DNA from: Candidatus Janibacter merdipullorum
GTDB taxonomy: Bacteria; Actinomycetota; Actinomycetes; Actinomycetales; Dermatophilaceae
Direction of reading: 5' to 3'
DNA: 64,000 nucleotides
NCBI GenBank assembly: GCA_019116945.1
Contig: DXAR01000176.1
Span: forward strand, 44,852-108,851
Each line of letters opens with the position of its first letter. The first letter of the stretch is position 1. The position numbers were made by a program, and so were the translations under genes. Positions 7,414 to 16,508 of the stretch are shown here, one piece after another. The notes beneath the pieces are model-generated. The model was not told the origin of the DNA, ran no database searches, and saw only the letters and a list, made by a program, of their open reading frames with translations.

Positions 7414-9849
7414 ATGGCCCGCCGTTCCGCACCCGCACCCCGCCCGGACGTCCCCGAGCGGATCGAGGACATCGACGTCGCGGACGAGATGCGCAATGCC
7501 TTCCTCGAGTACAGCTACTCGGTGATCCACGCGCGCGCCCTCCCCGATGCGCGCGACGGACTCAAGCCGGTGCACCGCCGCATCCTCTTCGCGATGAGCG
7601 AGATGGGTCTGCGCCCCGAGCGCGGGCACGTGAAGTCCTCCCGCGTCGTCGGCGAGGTCATGGGCAAGTACCACCCGCACGGTGACTCAGCCATCTATGA
7701 CGCCCTCGTCCGCCTGGCCCAGCCCTTCTCGATGCGGTTGTGCCTCGTCGACGGCCACGGCAACTTCGGCTCCCTCGATGACGGCCCGGCCGCCAGCCGC
7801 TACACCGAGGCGCGCATGGCCCCGGCCGCCCTGCTCATGGTGACCGGCCTCGACGAGGACACCGTCCCCTTCGTCCCCAACTACGATGACCAGCTCCTCC
7901 AGCCGGATGTCCTCCCTTCGGCCTACCCCAACCTCCTCGTCAACGGCACGACCGGGATCGCCGTCGGCATGGCGACGAACATGCCGCCGCACAACCTCGT
8001 CGAGGTCATCGGTGCCGCCCGGCACCTGCTGACCCACCCGGAGGCCACCCTCGACGACCTCATGAAGTTCGTCCCGGGGCCCGACCTGCCCGGCGGCGGA
8101 CGGATCGTCGGCCTCGACGGCATCCGCGACGCCTACCTCTCCGGGCGCGGCAGCTTCCGCACGCGCGCGACGACCCGGATCGAGAAGGTCTCCCCCCGCC
8201 GCCAGGGCATCATCGTCACCGAGCTGCCCTACCTCGTCGGTCCCGAGAAGGTCATCGAGAAGATCAAGGACGCCGTCCAGGCGAAGAAGCTCCAGGGCAT
8301 CGCCGACGTCAAGGACCTCACCGACCGCGAGTCGGGGATGCAGCTCGTCATCGAGATCAAGAACGGCTTCAACCCCGAGGCCGTCCTCGACACGCTGTAC
8401 AAGCTCACGCCGATGGAGGACTCCTTCTCCATCAACAACGTCGCCCTCGTCGACGGCCGGCCGCGGACGATGGGGCTCAAGGAGCTGCTCACCGTCTACG
8501 TCGACTTCCGCCGGGAGGTCGTGCGACGCCGCAGCGAGTACCGACTCGCCAAGCGGCGCGAGCGGCTCCACCTCGTCGAGGGGCTGCTCATCGCGATCCT
8601 CGACATCGACGAGGTCATCCAAGTCATCCGCTCCAGTGACGACGCGGCCACCGCCCGCGAGCGGCTGCAGAAGGTCTTCGACCTCTCCGAGCCGCAGGCG
8701 AGCTACATCCTCGACCTGCAGCTGCGCCGCCTGACGAAGTTCTCCACCCTCGAGCTCGAGACCGAGCAGGAGGAGCTGAAGCAGGCCATCGCCGAGCTCG
8801 AGGAGATCCTCGGCGACGACAAGGTCCTCACGAAGCTCGTCTCCAGCGAGCTCGCCGAGGTCGCGAAGAAGCACGGGGACCCGCGCCGGACCGTCCTCCT
8901 CGAGTCGGCCGGTGCCCCCGCCGCCGTGAGCACCCCTCTCGAGGTCGCCGACGACCCCTGCTGGGTCCTCCTCTCGAGCACCGGCCTGCTCGCGCGCACG
9001 AGCGATGCCGAGCCGCTGTCGCGCGAAGGGGGCCGGGCCAAGCACGACGCGGTCGTCGCCGCCGTGAAGACGACCGCCCGCGGTGAGGTCGCCGTCGTCA
9101 CCTCGGCCGGTCGGATGCTGCGCCTCGGTGCTCTCGAGCTTCCGACCCTGCCGCCCTCCAACGGCGCCCCGACCCTCTCCGGAGGCGCACCGCTAGCGGC
9201 CTACGTCGACCTCGCCGCCGACGAGCGCCCGCTGACCCTGACGAGCCTCTCCCCCGACTCCCCCGGCATCGCCCTCGGCACGGCCGGCGGCATCGTCAAG
9301 CGGGTGACGACGGACTACCCGAAGGGCACCGCATGGGAGGCGATCTCGCTCAAGGACGGTGACCACGTCGTCGGCGCGGTCGAGCTGACGACCGGCGAGG
9401 AGGAGCTCGTCTTCGTCACCTCGCAGGCCTCCCTCCTCCACTTCTCCGCGGGTGATGTCCGCCCGCAGGGGCGCGGTGGCGGCGGCATCGCCGGCATCCG
9501 GCTCAGCGACGGGGCCCGCGTCATCTTCTTCGGGGCGGTCGACCCGGCCGTCGACTCCATCGTCGTCACCGTCTCCGGCTCCAGCGACTCGCTCCCCGGC
9601 ACCGACCCCGGCGCGTGGAAGGTCACCCCCTTCGCCGAGTACCCCGGCAAGGGCCGCGGGACCGGAGGAGTCCGAGCGCACCGCTTCCTCAAGGGCGAGG
9701 ACACCCTGCTCCTCGCCTGGGTCGGCCGGGCCGGCGCCCGCGCGGCCCAGCCCAATGGCGTCGCCATCACCCTCCCCGAGCCCGAGGGCCGGCGGGACGG
9801 GTCGGGCGTCCCCGCCTCCGCGGTCATCGGGGGCATCGGCTCCCTCTGA
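7414..9849 (+). CDS. parC: DNA topoisomerase IV subunit A (ParC-like)
   Basis: The breakage-reunion subunit of a type IIA topoisomerase, 811 residues. It has the N-terminal winged-helix region, the catalytic Tyr130 in AASRYTEARM, and the quinolone-determining stretch HPHGDSAIYD, in which Ser92 and Asp96 are the wild-type-like residues. A beta-pinwheel C-terminal domain follows. The GyrA box is degenerate (PQGRGGGGIAG instead of QRRGGKG), which argues for topoisomerase IV rather than gyrase. The partner B subunit is encoded at 11567-13699 on the other strand. ATG 7414 has a good ribosome site (GATGAGGAG). Stable paired hairpins follow the gene. Confidence 0.9.
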   Translation: MARRSAPAPRPDVPERIEDIDVADEMRNAFLEYSYSVIHARALPDARDGLKPVHRRILFAMSEMGLRPERGHVKSSRVVGEVMGKYHPHGDSAIYDALVRLAQPFSMRLCLVDGHGNFGSLDDGPAASRYTEARMAPAALLMVTGLDEDTVPFVPNYDDQLLQPDVLPSAYPNLLVNGTTGIAVGMATNMPPHNLVEVIGAARHLLTHPEATLDDLMKFVPGPDLPGGGRIVGLDGIRDAYLSGRGSFRTRATTRIEKVSPRRQGIIVTELPYLVGPEKVIEKIKDAVQAKKLQGIADVKDLTDRESGMQLVIEIKNGFNPEAVLDTLYKLTPMEDSFSINNVALVDGRPRTMGLKELLTVYVDFRREVVRRRSEYRLAKRRERLHLVEGLLIAILDIDEVIQVIRSSDDAATARERLQKVFDLSEPQASYILDLQLRRLTKFSTLELETEQEELKQAIAELEEILGDDKVLTKLVSSELAEVAKKHGDPRRTVLLESAGAPAAVSTPLEVADDPCWVLLSSTGLLARTSDAEPLSREGGRAKHDAVVAAVKTTARGEVAVVTSAGRMLRLGALELPTLPPSNGAPTLSGGAPLAAYVDLAADERPLTLTSLSPDSPGIALGTAGGIVKRVTTDYPKGTAWEAISLKDGDHVVGAVELTTGEEELVFVTSQASLLHFSAGDVRPQGRGGGGIAGIRLSDGARVIFFGAVDPAVDSIVVTVSGSSDSLPGTDPGAWKVTPFAEYPGKGRGTGGVRAHRFLKGEDTLLLAWVGRAGARAAQPNGVAITLPEPEGRRDGSGVPASAVIGGIGSL

Positions 9850-9858
9850 GCCATCGGG

Positions 9859-9900
9859 TCGCAGAAGGAGCGCGACCACGAGGTCGCGCTCCTTCTGCGA
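9859..9900. terminator. Perfect 19-bp hairpin after parC
   Basis: Arms 9859-9877 and 9882-9900 are exact reverse complements around a 4-nt loop (ACGA). It begins 10 bp after the parC stop. There is no T-run, which is common for actinobacterial terminators. Confidence 0.75.
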
Positions 9901-9929
9901 ATCGGCGTCGGCCGCGAGGGGCTCGATCA

Positions 9930-9976
9930 CGACGAAGGGTGTTCGCCCCCTGCTGAGGGGCGAACACCCTTCGTCG
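9930..9976. terminator. Perfect 20-bp hairpin after the APC permease
   Basis: Arms 9930-9949 and 9957-9976 pair perfectly around a 7-nt loop. It begins 12 bp past the permease stop on the minus strand. The base of the stem is the over-represented word CGAAGGG/CCCTTCG. No T-run. Confidence 0.75.
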
Positions 9977-9987
9977 CGCGGCCGGGA

Positions 9988-11436
9988 TCACTCGTGGTCG
10001 ATGTGCTCCGGGTCGCGGATGTAGGTCCGCTTGGCGAAGAGCGCGCGGTTGAGGAACCACGTGATGACCCAGAGGACGATGCCCAGCAGCAGGAGCGCGC
10101 CCGCGATCGGGTACTGGCCCTGCTGCTCCTCGCTGCGCGCCCACGGCCCGACGAGGAAGAGGCAGGTGACGACTCCGAGGATCGGCAGCACCGTCGGCGC
10201 GCGGAAGTGCTTGGTCGCGACGGTGTCCTTGCGCAGGACGAGGACCGCGACGTTGACCACGGCGAAGACGCACAGCAGGAGCAGCGACGTCGTGCCACCG
10301 AGCAGGGAGACGACATTGCTCTCGCTGTCGAGGACGACGTAGGTGATGAGGCCGAAGGAGATGAGCGTCGTGAAGATGATCGACACCCACGGCGTCTGAC
10401 GGCCCTTGTGCACAAGACCCAGCGGCGTCGGGAGGACCTCCTGCTTGGCCATGCCGTAGAGCAGGCGGCTGGCCATGAGCATGTTGATGAGGGCCGAGTT
10501 GGCGACGGCGAACATCCCGATGAAGGGGAAGATCGTGTCGAAGGGCAGGTCCGGCGCACCAGCGGCGACGACCTGGGTCAGCGCGGAGGGCCGGTCCGGG
10601 TCGGTGAGGTGACCGACCGGGACGAGGGCGACCGCGGTGACGGACACGAGGACGTAGATGACGCCGGTGATGCCGAGGCCCGTGAGCATGATCTTCGGGA
10701 AGTTCTTCGCCGGCTCGTGGGTCTCCTCGGCCATGTTCACCGAGTCCTCGAAGCCGACCATGGCGAAGAAGGCGAGCGAGGTCGCCATCGTCACCGCGAA
10801 GAAGGCGTTCTTGTCGCTCGCGCTCTCGAAGACCATGACGCGGGAGAAGTCCGCCTTGCCCTGGGTCACCGCGAAGAGACCGACGAAGATGATGAGGAGG
10901 AGACCGGACAGCTCGACGAGCGTGAGCACGACGTTCGCCTTGACGCTCTCCCCGACGCCGCGGAAGTTGATCGCCGCGATGACCGTCATGAAGAGGAGCG
11001 CGATGACGAGCAGCTGGACGGAGCCATTGGCCCAGTCGAGCTGCAGCCCGTCCCGGAGGAAGCCAGCGAAGGCGTTGGAGGCCGTCGACGCGGAGGTGAT
11101 GCCGGAGCACATCACCGCGAAGGCCACGAAGAAGGTGAGGAAGTGCAGGCCGAAGGCCTTGTGGATGAAGGTGGCCGCACCTCCCGCCTGGGGGTACTTC
11201 GTCACGAGCTCGAGGTAGGAGAAGGCCGTGATCGTCGCGACGGCGAAGGCCGCGAGGAAGGCGGCCCATGCCGCGCCCCCGACCTCGCCGGCGACCTCAC
11301 CGGTGAGGGCGTAGACACCGGTACCGAGGATGTCACCGACGATGAAGAGCAGCAGGAGCTTGGGCCCCATGACCCGCTTGAGCTCGGTGGGCTGTTCACC
11401 GGTGGCGACGGCGCGGTCCGAGGTGGCGTCGGACAT
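9988..11436 (-). CDS. APC superfamily amino acid permease
   Basis: A 482-residue membrane transporter of the amino acid-polyamine-organocation superfamily with about 12 predicted membrane segments. TM1 carries the substrate-binding glycine motif GDILGTGVYALTG, followed by TKYPQAGGAATFIHKAFG and a FFAMVGFEDSVNMAEE stretch in TM6, which point to the cationic amino acid transporter/YhdG-like branch; the substrate cannot be set from sequence. The ATG at 11436 follows AGGGAGG at a proper distance. The upstream region holds a CRP-like palindrome. It lies between the two topoisomerase IV genes without obvious functional link. Confidence 0.88.
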   Translation of the reverse strand: MSDATSDRAVATGEQPTELKRVMGPKLLLLFIVGDILGTGVYALTGEVAGEVGGAAWAAFLAAFAVATITAFSYLELVTKYPQAGGAATFIHKAFGLHFLTFFVAFAVMCSGITSASTASNAFAGFLRDGLQLDWANGSVQLLVIALLFMTVIAAINFRGVGESVKANVVLTLVELSGLLLIIFVGLFAVTQGKADFSRVMVFESASDKNAFFAVTMATSLAFFAMVGFEDSVNMAEETHEPAKNFPKIMLTGLGITGVIYVLVSVTAVALVPVGHLTDPDRPSALTQVVAAGAPDLPFDTIFPFIGMFAVANSALINMLMASRLLYGMAKQEVLPTPLGLVHKGRQTPWVSIIFTTLISFGLITYVVLDSESNVVSLLGGTTSLLLLCVFAVVNVAVLVLRKDTVATKHFRAPTVLPILGVVTCLFLVGPWARSEEQQGQYPIAGALLLLGIVLWVITWFLNRALFAKRTYIRDPEHIDHE

Positions 11437-11484
11437 GGAACCTCCCTGGTCTGGGTGCACGAGGATGCGCACGGATCTGATTAC

Positions 11485-11500
11485 CGTGACCCACGTCACG
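11485..11500. promoter_or_regulatory. CRP/GlxR-like palindrome upstream of the permease
   Basis: CGTGACCCACGTCACG is a perfect inverted repeat with the CRP-family core GTGA-N6-TCAC. It lies about 50 bp upstream of the permease ATG, so it may bind a CRP/GlxR-type regulator. One outer base on each side differs from the full TGTGA/TCACA consensus. Confidence 0.5.
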
Positions 11501-11566
11501 CCGACGCGCAACTACCCGGCACGCGACGCGCCGCAAGTCTTCACCAAATGTGACCCCAGTGGGGGC

Positions 11567-13699
11567 TCAGGCGTCGATGCGCTCCCGATCGAGCTGGTCC
11601 GCGGAGGAGACGATGAACTCCCTCCGCGGGTCGACGTCCTTGCCCATGAGCAGCTCGAAGACCTCCTCGGCGATCTCGAGATCCTCGGTCGTCACACGGC
11701 GCAGCAGCCGGTGGCGCGGGTCCATCGTCGTCTCGGCCAGCTGGTCGGCGTCCATCTCACCCAGGCCCTTGTAGCGCTGGATCGGCTGCTTGATGTTCTT
11801 GCCCTTGGCCTGGAGCGAGGCGAGCTTCTTGCGCATCTCCGCCTCGGAGTAGGTGTAGATGAGCTCGTTCTTCTTCGAGCCGGGGTTGACCACCTCGATG
11901 CGGTGCAGCGGCGGCACAGCGGCGAAGACCTTGCCCGCCTCGACGAGGGGACGCATGTAGCGGAAGAAGAGGGTGAGAAGCAGTGTGCGGATGTGGGCGC
12001 CGTCGACATCGGCGTCGGTCATGATGATGATCTTGCCGTAGCGCGCCGCGTCGAGGTCGAAGCTGCGCCCGGACCCGGCCCCGATGACCTGGATGATCGA
12101 GGCGCACTCGGCGTTCTTGAGCATGTCGCCCACGGCGGCCTTCTGCACGTTGAGGATCTTGCCGCGGATGGGCAGCAGCGCCTGGAACTCGCTGCTGCGG
12201 GCCTCCTTGGCGGTGCCCATGGCCGAGTCCCCCTCGACGATGAAGAGCTCGGTCGCCTCGACGTCGGTGCTGCGGCAGTCCCGCAGCTTCGGCGGGAGGG
12301 TGGACGTCTCGAGGGCGTTCTTGCGCCGCTGGGTCTCCTTGTGCAGCCGGGCGGAGATCCGCGACTTCATCTCCGCGACGACCTTCTCCAGGAGCTGGGT
12401 CGCCATCTGCTTCTCGCCGCGCTTGGGCGAGGTGAGGCGCGAGGTCAGCTCGGTCTCGACGACCTTGGTGACGATGGAGCGCACCGCGCTCGTGCCGAGC
12501 ACCTCCTTGGTCTGGCCCTCGAACTGCGGCTCGGCGAGGCGGACGGTGACGACAGCGGTGAGCCCGGCGAGGACGTCGTCCTTGTCGACCTTGTCGTTGC
12601 CCACCTTGAGCTTGCGGGCATTGGCCTCGAGCTGCTTGCGGAAGACCTTGAGGAGGGCCTGCTCGAAGCCGGCGACGTGGGTCCCGCCCTTCGGCGTCGC
12701 GATGATGTTGACGAAGGAGGAGACCTTCGCGTCGTAGCCGGTCCCCCAGCGCAGGGCGATGTCGACGCCGCACTCGCGCTCGACCTCGGTCGGGGTCATG
12801 TGCCCCTGGTCGTCGAGCACCGGCACGGTCTCGGTGAAGGTCCCGGTGCCCTCGAGGCGCCAGACATCGGTCACCGGCTGGTCGGGCGCGAGGAAGTCGA
12901 CGAACTCGCTGATGCCGCCGTCGTGGTGGAAGGTCTCCTCGATCGGCTCCTCCCCCCGCTCGTCGCGGACGACGAGGGTGAGGCCGGGCACGAGGAAGGA
13001 GGTCTGCCGCGCCCGGGCGGCGAGTGCCGCCAGGTCGATGCTCGCGTCCTTGAGGAAGATCTGCGGGTCGGCCCAGTAGCGTACCCGGGTTCCGGTGACG
13101 CCCCGCTTGGCCTTGCCGACGACCTCGAGCTCGCTCCCCTGGTCGTAGGCCGTGAACTCGTTGTCGGGGGACTTCTCCCCCTTCGCCCCCGCCACGTCGG
13201 AGAAGGTGCCCGGCTCACCGCGACGGAAGCTCATGGCGTAGGTCTTGCTCGCCCGGTCCACCTCGACGTCGAGGCGCGAGGAGAGGGCGTTGACGACGGA
13301 GGCGCCGACGCCGTGGAGGCCACCGGAGGCGGTGTAGGAGCCGCCGCCGAACTTCCCGCCCGCGTGGAGCTTGGTGTAGACGACCTCGACGCCCGTGAGG
13401 CCCGTCCGGGGCTCGATGTCGACGGGGATCCCGCGGCCGTTGTCACGCACCTCGACGGAGTCGTCGGCGTGGAGGACGATCTCGATCCGGTCGCCGTGGC
13501 CGCCGAGGGCCTCGTCGACGGCGTTGTCGATGATCTCCCACATGCAGTGCATGAGGCCGCGCTGGTCCGTCGAGCCGATGTACATGCCCGGTCGCTTGCG
13601 GACCGCCTCGAGCCCCTCGAGCACCTGCAGGTGGTGGGCGGAGTAGTCCTGGACGGACTTGGTGCTGGCGGTCTTCTTCGCGGTGGCTGCCGGAGGCAC
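11567..13699 (-). CDS. parE: DNA topoisomerase IV subunit B (ParE-like)
   Basis: The ATPase subunit of the type IIA topoisomerase, 710 residues. GHKL ATPase motifs: WEIIDNAVDEALGG, VRDNGRGIPVD and GLHGVGASVVNALS. The TOPRIM domain shows EGDSAMGTAKEARSS and the metal-binding DADVDGAHIRTLL. There is no ATG near the start of homology; GTG at 13699 begins VPPAATAKKTAS just before KSVQDYSAHHLQVLEG, and longer forms add low-complexity sequence only. A TACCCT box lies 42 nt upstream. It pairs with parC, which faces it across the permease gene. Confidence 0.9.
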   Translation of the reverse strand: MPPAATAKKTASTKSVQDYSAHHLQVLEGLEAVRKRPGMYIGSTDQRGLMHCMWEIIDNAVDEALGGHGDRIEIVLHADDSVEVRDNGRGIPVDIEPRTGLTGVEVVYTKLHAGGKFGGGSYTASGGLHGVGASVVNALSSRLDVEVDRASKTYAMSFRRGEPGTFSDVAGAKGEKSPDNEFTAYDQGSELEVVGKAKRGVTGTRVRYWADPQIFLKDASIDLAALAARARQTSFLVPGLTLVVRDERGEEPIEETFHHDGGISEFVDFLAPDQPVTDVWRLEGTGTFTETVPVLDDQGHMTPTEVERECGVDIALRWGTGYDAKVSSFVNIIATPKGGTHVAGFEQALLKVFRKQLEANARKLKVGNDKVDKDDVLAGLTAVVTVRLAEPQFEGQTKEVLGTSAVRSIVTKVVETELTSRLTSPKRGEKQMATQLLEKVVAEMKSRISARLHKETQRRKNALETSTLPPKLRDCRSTDVEATELFIVEGDSAMGTAKEARSSEFQALLPIRGKILNVQKAAVGDMLKNAECASIIQVIGAGSGRSFDLDAARYGKIIIMTDADVDGAHIRTLLLTLFFRYMRPLVEAGKVFAAVPPLHRIEVVNPGSKKNELIYTYSEAEMRKKLASLQAKGKNIKQPIQRYKGLGEMDADQLAETTMDPRHRLLRRVTTEDLEIAEEVFELLMGKDVDPRREFIVSSADQLDRERIDA

Positions 13700-13851
13700 G
13701 AGGTGGGCCGGTCCTTGTCGTCGGGGTGGGTGGCTCCTCGCAGGGTAGTCCGCTCCCCCTGAGGGACCGTGGAGGTCCTCGGTGGTGTCGCGGGACGTGG
13801 GTTGCGTCACGCCACGCTGGACGGGTGCTGTCCGGGAAGGCTTTTGCGTGT

Positions 13852-13857
13852 TTGACT
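13852..13857 (+). promoter_or_regulatory. Possible -35 element TTGACT in the parE / DUF7455 divergent gap
   Basis: The 205-bp gap 13700-13904 separates two divergent genes. TTGACT is a near-consensus -35 for the rightward gene, but I cannot see a matching TANNNT at the right spacing. Nothing else stands out in the gap. Confidence 0.25.
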
Positions 13858-13904
13858 GTTGTCCCAGACGTCCACGGCAACACGCAGGAGAATCGAGGCA
13901 ACAC

Positions 13905-14129
13905 GTGAACGCGACTCTGGCCAGCCCCCTGACCGCAGCCGACCGCTGCGACCGCTGCGGCGCCAGGGCATACATCCGCGCCCGGCTCCACGCCGGCGGA
14001 GAGCTGCTCTTCTGCGCCCACCACGGGCGTGAGCACATCCCGGCACTGAAGGACCTCGCGGAGATCGAGGACGAGTCCGCTCGCCTCGACGAGTCGACCC
14101 CGGCCTCGGCGCCGGTCGACGAGCGCTGA
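13905..14129 (+). CDS. DUF7455-type small zinc-ribbon protein
   Basis: A 74-residue protein with the zinc-binding pattern CDRCGARAYIRARL then FCAHHG (Cys-x2-Cys ... Cys-x2-His), typical of a short actinobacterial family of unknown function. The acidic C-terminus is probably disordered. The start is GTG 13905, preceded by GAGG at about 8 nt; the open frame runs further upstream, but homology does not. It is followed by a DUF456 membrane protein 19 bp downstream on the same strand. Confidence 0.8.
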   Translation: MNATLASPLTAADRCDRCGARAYIRARLHAGGELLFCAHHGREHIPALKDLAEIEDESARLDESTPASAPVDER

Positions 14130-14148
14130 CCGGACCCCTCGTCCGCTC

Positions 14149-14664
14149 GTGCTGACTCTGGCGACGGAGGTCGCCCCCGATCCCACGGGTGTCACCCTGT
14201 GGCTCGGCATCGCGATCTTCGTCGTCGGTGTCCTCGGCATCGTCCTCCCGGTCCTGCCGGGGCTGCTCTTCTGTGTCGGCGCAGTCCTGCTCTGGGCCAT
14301 CGGCACGGGCGGTCAGACCGCGTGGATCACCTTCGGGGTCGTCCTCGCCCTCTACGCCATCGGGGTGACCCTCCAGCTGCTCATCCCGGGACGTCGGATG
14401 AAGCGCGAGGGTGTCGGCGGCCTGACCCTGCTGCTCGGCGTCGTCGGAGCGATCATCGGGTTCTTCGTCATCCCGGTCGTCGGCCTGCCGGTCGGCTTCG
14501 TCCTCGGGATCTTCGCGGCGGAGTACGGCCGTTTCCGCGAGCTCGACCGCGCCTGGTCGGCGACGAAGTCAGCCCTGCGCGGGGTCCTGCACAGCATGGG
14601 GATCGAGCTCGTGACCGCGCTGCTCATCGCCGTCACGTGGACGGTCGGGGTCCTCGCGCACTGA
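14149..14664 (+). CDS. DUF456 family membrane protein
   Basis: A 171-residue integral membrane protein of the DUF456 family. It has four or five hydrophobic segments, with glycine zippers such as VGVLGIVLPVLPGLLFCVGA and the loop GRRMKREGVGG, followed by EYGRFRELDRAWSATKSAL. The function is unknown in the family. It starts at GTG 14149, 19 bp after the small zinc-ribbon gene, and is convergent with the DUF3040 gene. Confidence 0.82.
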   Translation: MLTLATEVAPDPTGVTLWLGIAIFVVGVLGIVLPVLPGLLFCVGAVLLWAIGTGGQTAWITFGVVLALYAIGVTLQLLIPGRRMKREGVGGLTLLLGVVGAIIGFFVIPVVGLPVGFVLGIFAAEYGRFRELDRAWSATKSALRGVLHSMGIELVTALLIAVTWTVGVLAH

Positions 14665-14684
14665 CGGCGGAACCGGACCGCGGT

Positions 14685-15143
14685 CTACCAGCCCTGGCCC
14701 TCGCGCCGGCGCTCCTCCCAGCGCTGCTCCATCCGCTCCATGAAGCTGCCCTGCTTGGGCGTCTTGCTCGTCCTGGGGGTGGAACCGCGGCCGGGCAGCC
14801 CGCCCTTGCGCTTGGCGGTGGGCTTCTTCACGGAGCCGTCGTCGGTGACGACGCCGAGGCCCTTCGGCGCGGTGGAGCTCGCTCGGCCGGGAGTGAGCGC
14901 CAGGGCGACGGCCGCGACGATGAGCACGAAGCCAGCCACCCCGATCCATACCGAGGTGTTGATGCCGAGGACGACGATGCCGAGTCCGGCCAGCGCACCG
15001 ATGATGCCGACGGCGACCCGCCGACGGTCGGTGCCGGGAGCCCCCTTCGCTCCGTTCATCTGTGACGCGAAGCGAGGATCCTCGGCCCGGATGGCCTCTT
15101 CCATCTCCTCGAGCATCTGCCGCTCACGCTCTGACAGCGCCAC
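14685..15143 (-). CDS. DUF3040 domain-containing membrane protein
   Basis: A 152-residue protein with the DUF3040 signature MALSERERQMLEEMEEAIRA and AEDPRFASQM at the N-terminus, two membrane segments (residues about 44-61 and 66-83), and a basic, Pro/Gly-rich cytoplasmic tail. The family is common in actinobacteria and has no established function. The GTG start at 15143 has a clear AGGGAGG ribosome site. It lies just downstream of dinB on the same strand but is separated by 113 bp, so it probably has its own promoter. Confidence 0.85.
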   Translation of the reverse strand: MALSERERQMLEEMEEAIRAEDPRFASQMNGAKGAPGTDRRRVAVGIIGALAGLGIVVLGINTSVWIGVAGFVLIVAAVALALTPGRASSTAPKGLGVVTDDGSVKKPTAKRKGGLPGRGSTPRTSKTPKQGSFMERMEQRWEERRREGQGW

Positions 15144-15256
15144 GGTGACCTCCCTACGCCTTCATCTCGGACGGGCTAGCCCGCGTCTTCACCGCGGTCG
15201 CGCCGCCGTGTGGTTCTCATTCTAGGTCGCTCGCCGGGCTTGCGGTAGGCCGACCC

Positions 15257-16498
15257 TCAGGGACCCCTCCGGCGATCCTCGCGCTCGCCGAGGAGGCTCG
15301 CGGGCCGGACGCTCCCCGCCCCGAAGCGCGCACTGGCGCGGTCGATCGCCCGATCCGCGTCCCGCCACCCGTGCTCGGGCTCGTCGAGCGCCACCTGCAC
15401 GGGAGTCGACGCCGCCTCGCTCAGCTGCTCGACCCGCACGCCGACGAGCCGGACGCGGGCCCGCTGCAGCCCCAGGGCGTCGTAGAGCTCACGCGCCTGC
15501 GCGGCGATCTCCCGGGAGACATCCGTCGGGTCGCGAAGGGAGCGTGACCGGCTGATCGTCGTGAAGTCGGCGAAGCGCACCTTGATGCTCACGGTGCGGC
15601 CGACGAGCCCGGCGGCGCGCAGCCGGGAGGCGACCTTGTCGCTGAGGCCGAGCAGGGTCCGGTGCACGACCTCCGGGTCGTCGACGTCGTGGCCGTAGGT
15701 GCGCTCGTTGCCGATGCTGCGCTCGCGGCGGACCGGCTCGACCGACCGCGGGTCCCGCCCCCAGGCGAGGTCGTGCAGGTGCGCGCCGGTGGCCTCACCG
15801 AGGCCACGGACGAGGGTCTCGCGCGGGGTGTGGGCGATGTCCGCGACGGTCTTGAGGCCCAGCCGCGCCAGGGCCTCCTCGGTCCGGTCCCCCACGCCCC
15901 ACAGCGCCGCGACGGGCAGCTGCTGGACGAAGGTGACGACCTCGGCCGCCGGGATGACGAGGAGACCGTCGGGCTTGGCCAGGCCGGAGGCGAGCTTGGC
16001 CACGAACTTCGAGCTGGCGACACCCACGGAGCAGGTGATGCCCTGCTCGTCGACGACCCGGTCACGGATCTGCTGCGCGATCGTCGCCGGGGAACCCATG
16101 AGTCGGACCGCGCCGGCGACGTCGAGGAAGGCCTCGTCGGTGCTCAGCGGCTCGACGAAGGGGGTGATGTCGGCGAAGGTCGCCATGACCGCCGAGGAGA
16201 TGCGGGAGTAGAGCTCGTGGTCGGGCGCGAGGACGGTGGCCTGCGGGCACAGGCGTCGGGCCCTGCCCATGGGCATGGCGGAGGTGACTCCGAAGGCGCG
16301 CGCCTCGTAGGTCGCGGAGAGGACGACGCCGCGGTTGCCGCCGCCGATGATGACGGGCGTCCCCTTGAGCTCCGGTCGGGCCAGCAGGGAGGCATGGGCG
16401 AAGAAGGCGTCCATGTCGACGTGCAGGATCGTGCACCCGGTGTCGTCCGGAGGCCCGTGACCGGCCCGCGGCGGGGGCCGGAACTGACGCCGGCTCAT
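15257..16498 (-). CDS. dinB: DNA polymerase IV (Y-family)
   Basis: Error-prone translesion polymerase of 413 residues. Catalytic acidic residues are visible in ILHVDMDAFF (Asp28, Asp30) and STDEAFLDV (Asp121, Glu122). It also has the SYxAR-like SATYEARAFGV, the helix-hairpin-helix region ALWGVGDRTEEAL, and a little-finger domain with SVSIKVRFADF. The open frame extends to 16678, but the ATG at 16498 sits 10 bp after the methyltransferase stop. No LexA box is seen upstream of it, unlike dnaE2 4 kb away. Confidence 0.93.
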   Translation of the reverse strand: MSRRQFRPPPRAGHGPPDDTGCTILHVDMDAFFAHASLLARPELKGTPVIIGGGNRGVVLSATYEARAFGVTSAMPMGRARRLCPQATVLAPDHELYSRISSAVMATFADITPFVEPLSTDEAFLDVAGAVRLMGSPATIAQQIRDRVVDEQGITCSVGVASSKFVAKLASGLAKPDGLLVIPAAEVVTFVQQLPVAALWGVGDRTEEALARLGLKTVADIAHTPRETLVRGLGEATGAHLHDLAWGRDPRSVEPVRRERSIGNERTYGHDVDDPEVVHRTLLGLSDKVASRLRAAGLVGRTVSIKVRFADFTTISRSRSLRDPTDVSREIAAQARELYDALGLQRARVRLVGVRVEQLSEAASTPVQVALDEPEHGWRDADRAIDRASARFGAGSVRPASLLGEREDRRRGP

Positions 16499-16508
16499 CT
16501 CGACCCGG

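Noticed and set aside
4112-7525. A 1137-residue rightward reading frame opposite the Pat-like gene, and many other long antisense frames (for example 20866-22452, 31656-34373, 47939-49990, 53280-55109)
   Set aside because: They mirror real genes, have no recognisable domains, and arise from the lack of stop codons in very GC-rich DNA.
15144-15256. Possible small gene between DUF3040 and dinB
   Set aside because: This gap lies upstream of DUF3040 and downstream of dinB, has no coding frame with a plausible start, and probably holds the DUF3040 promoter.
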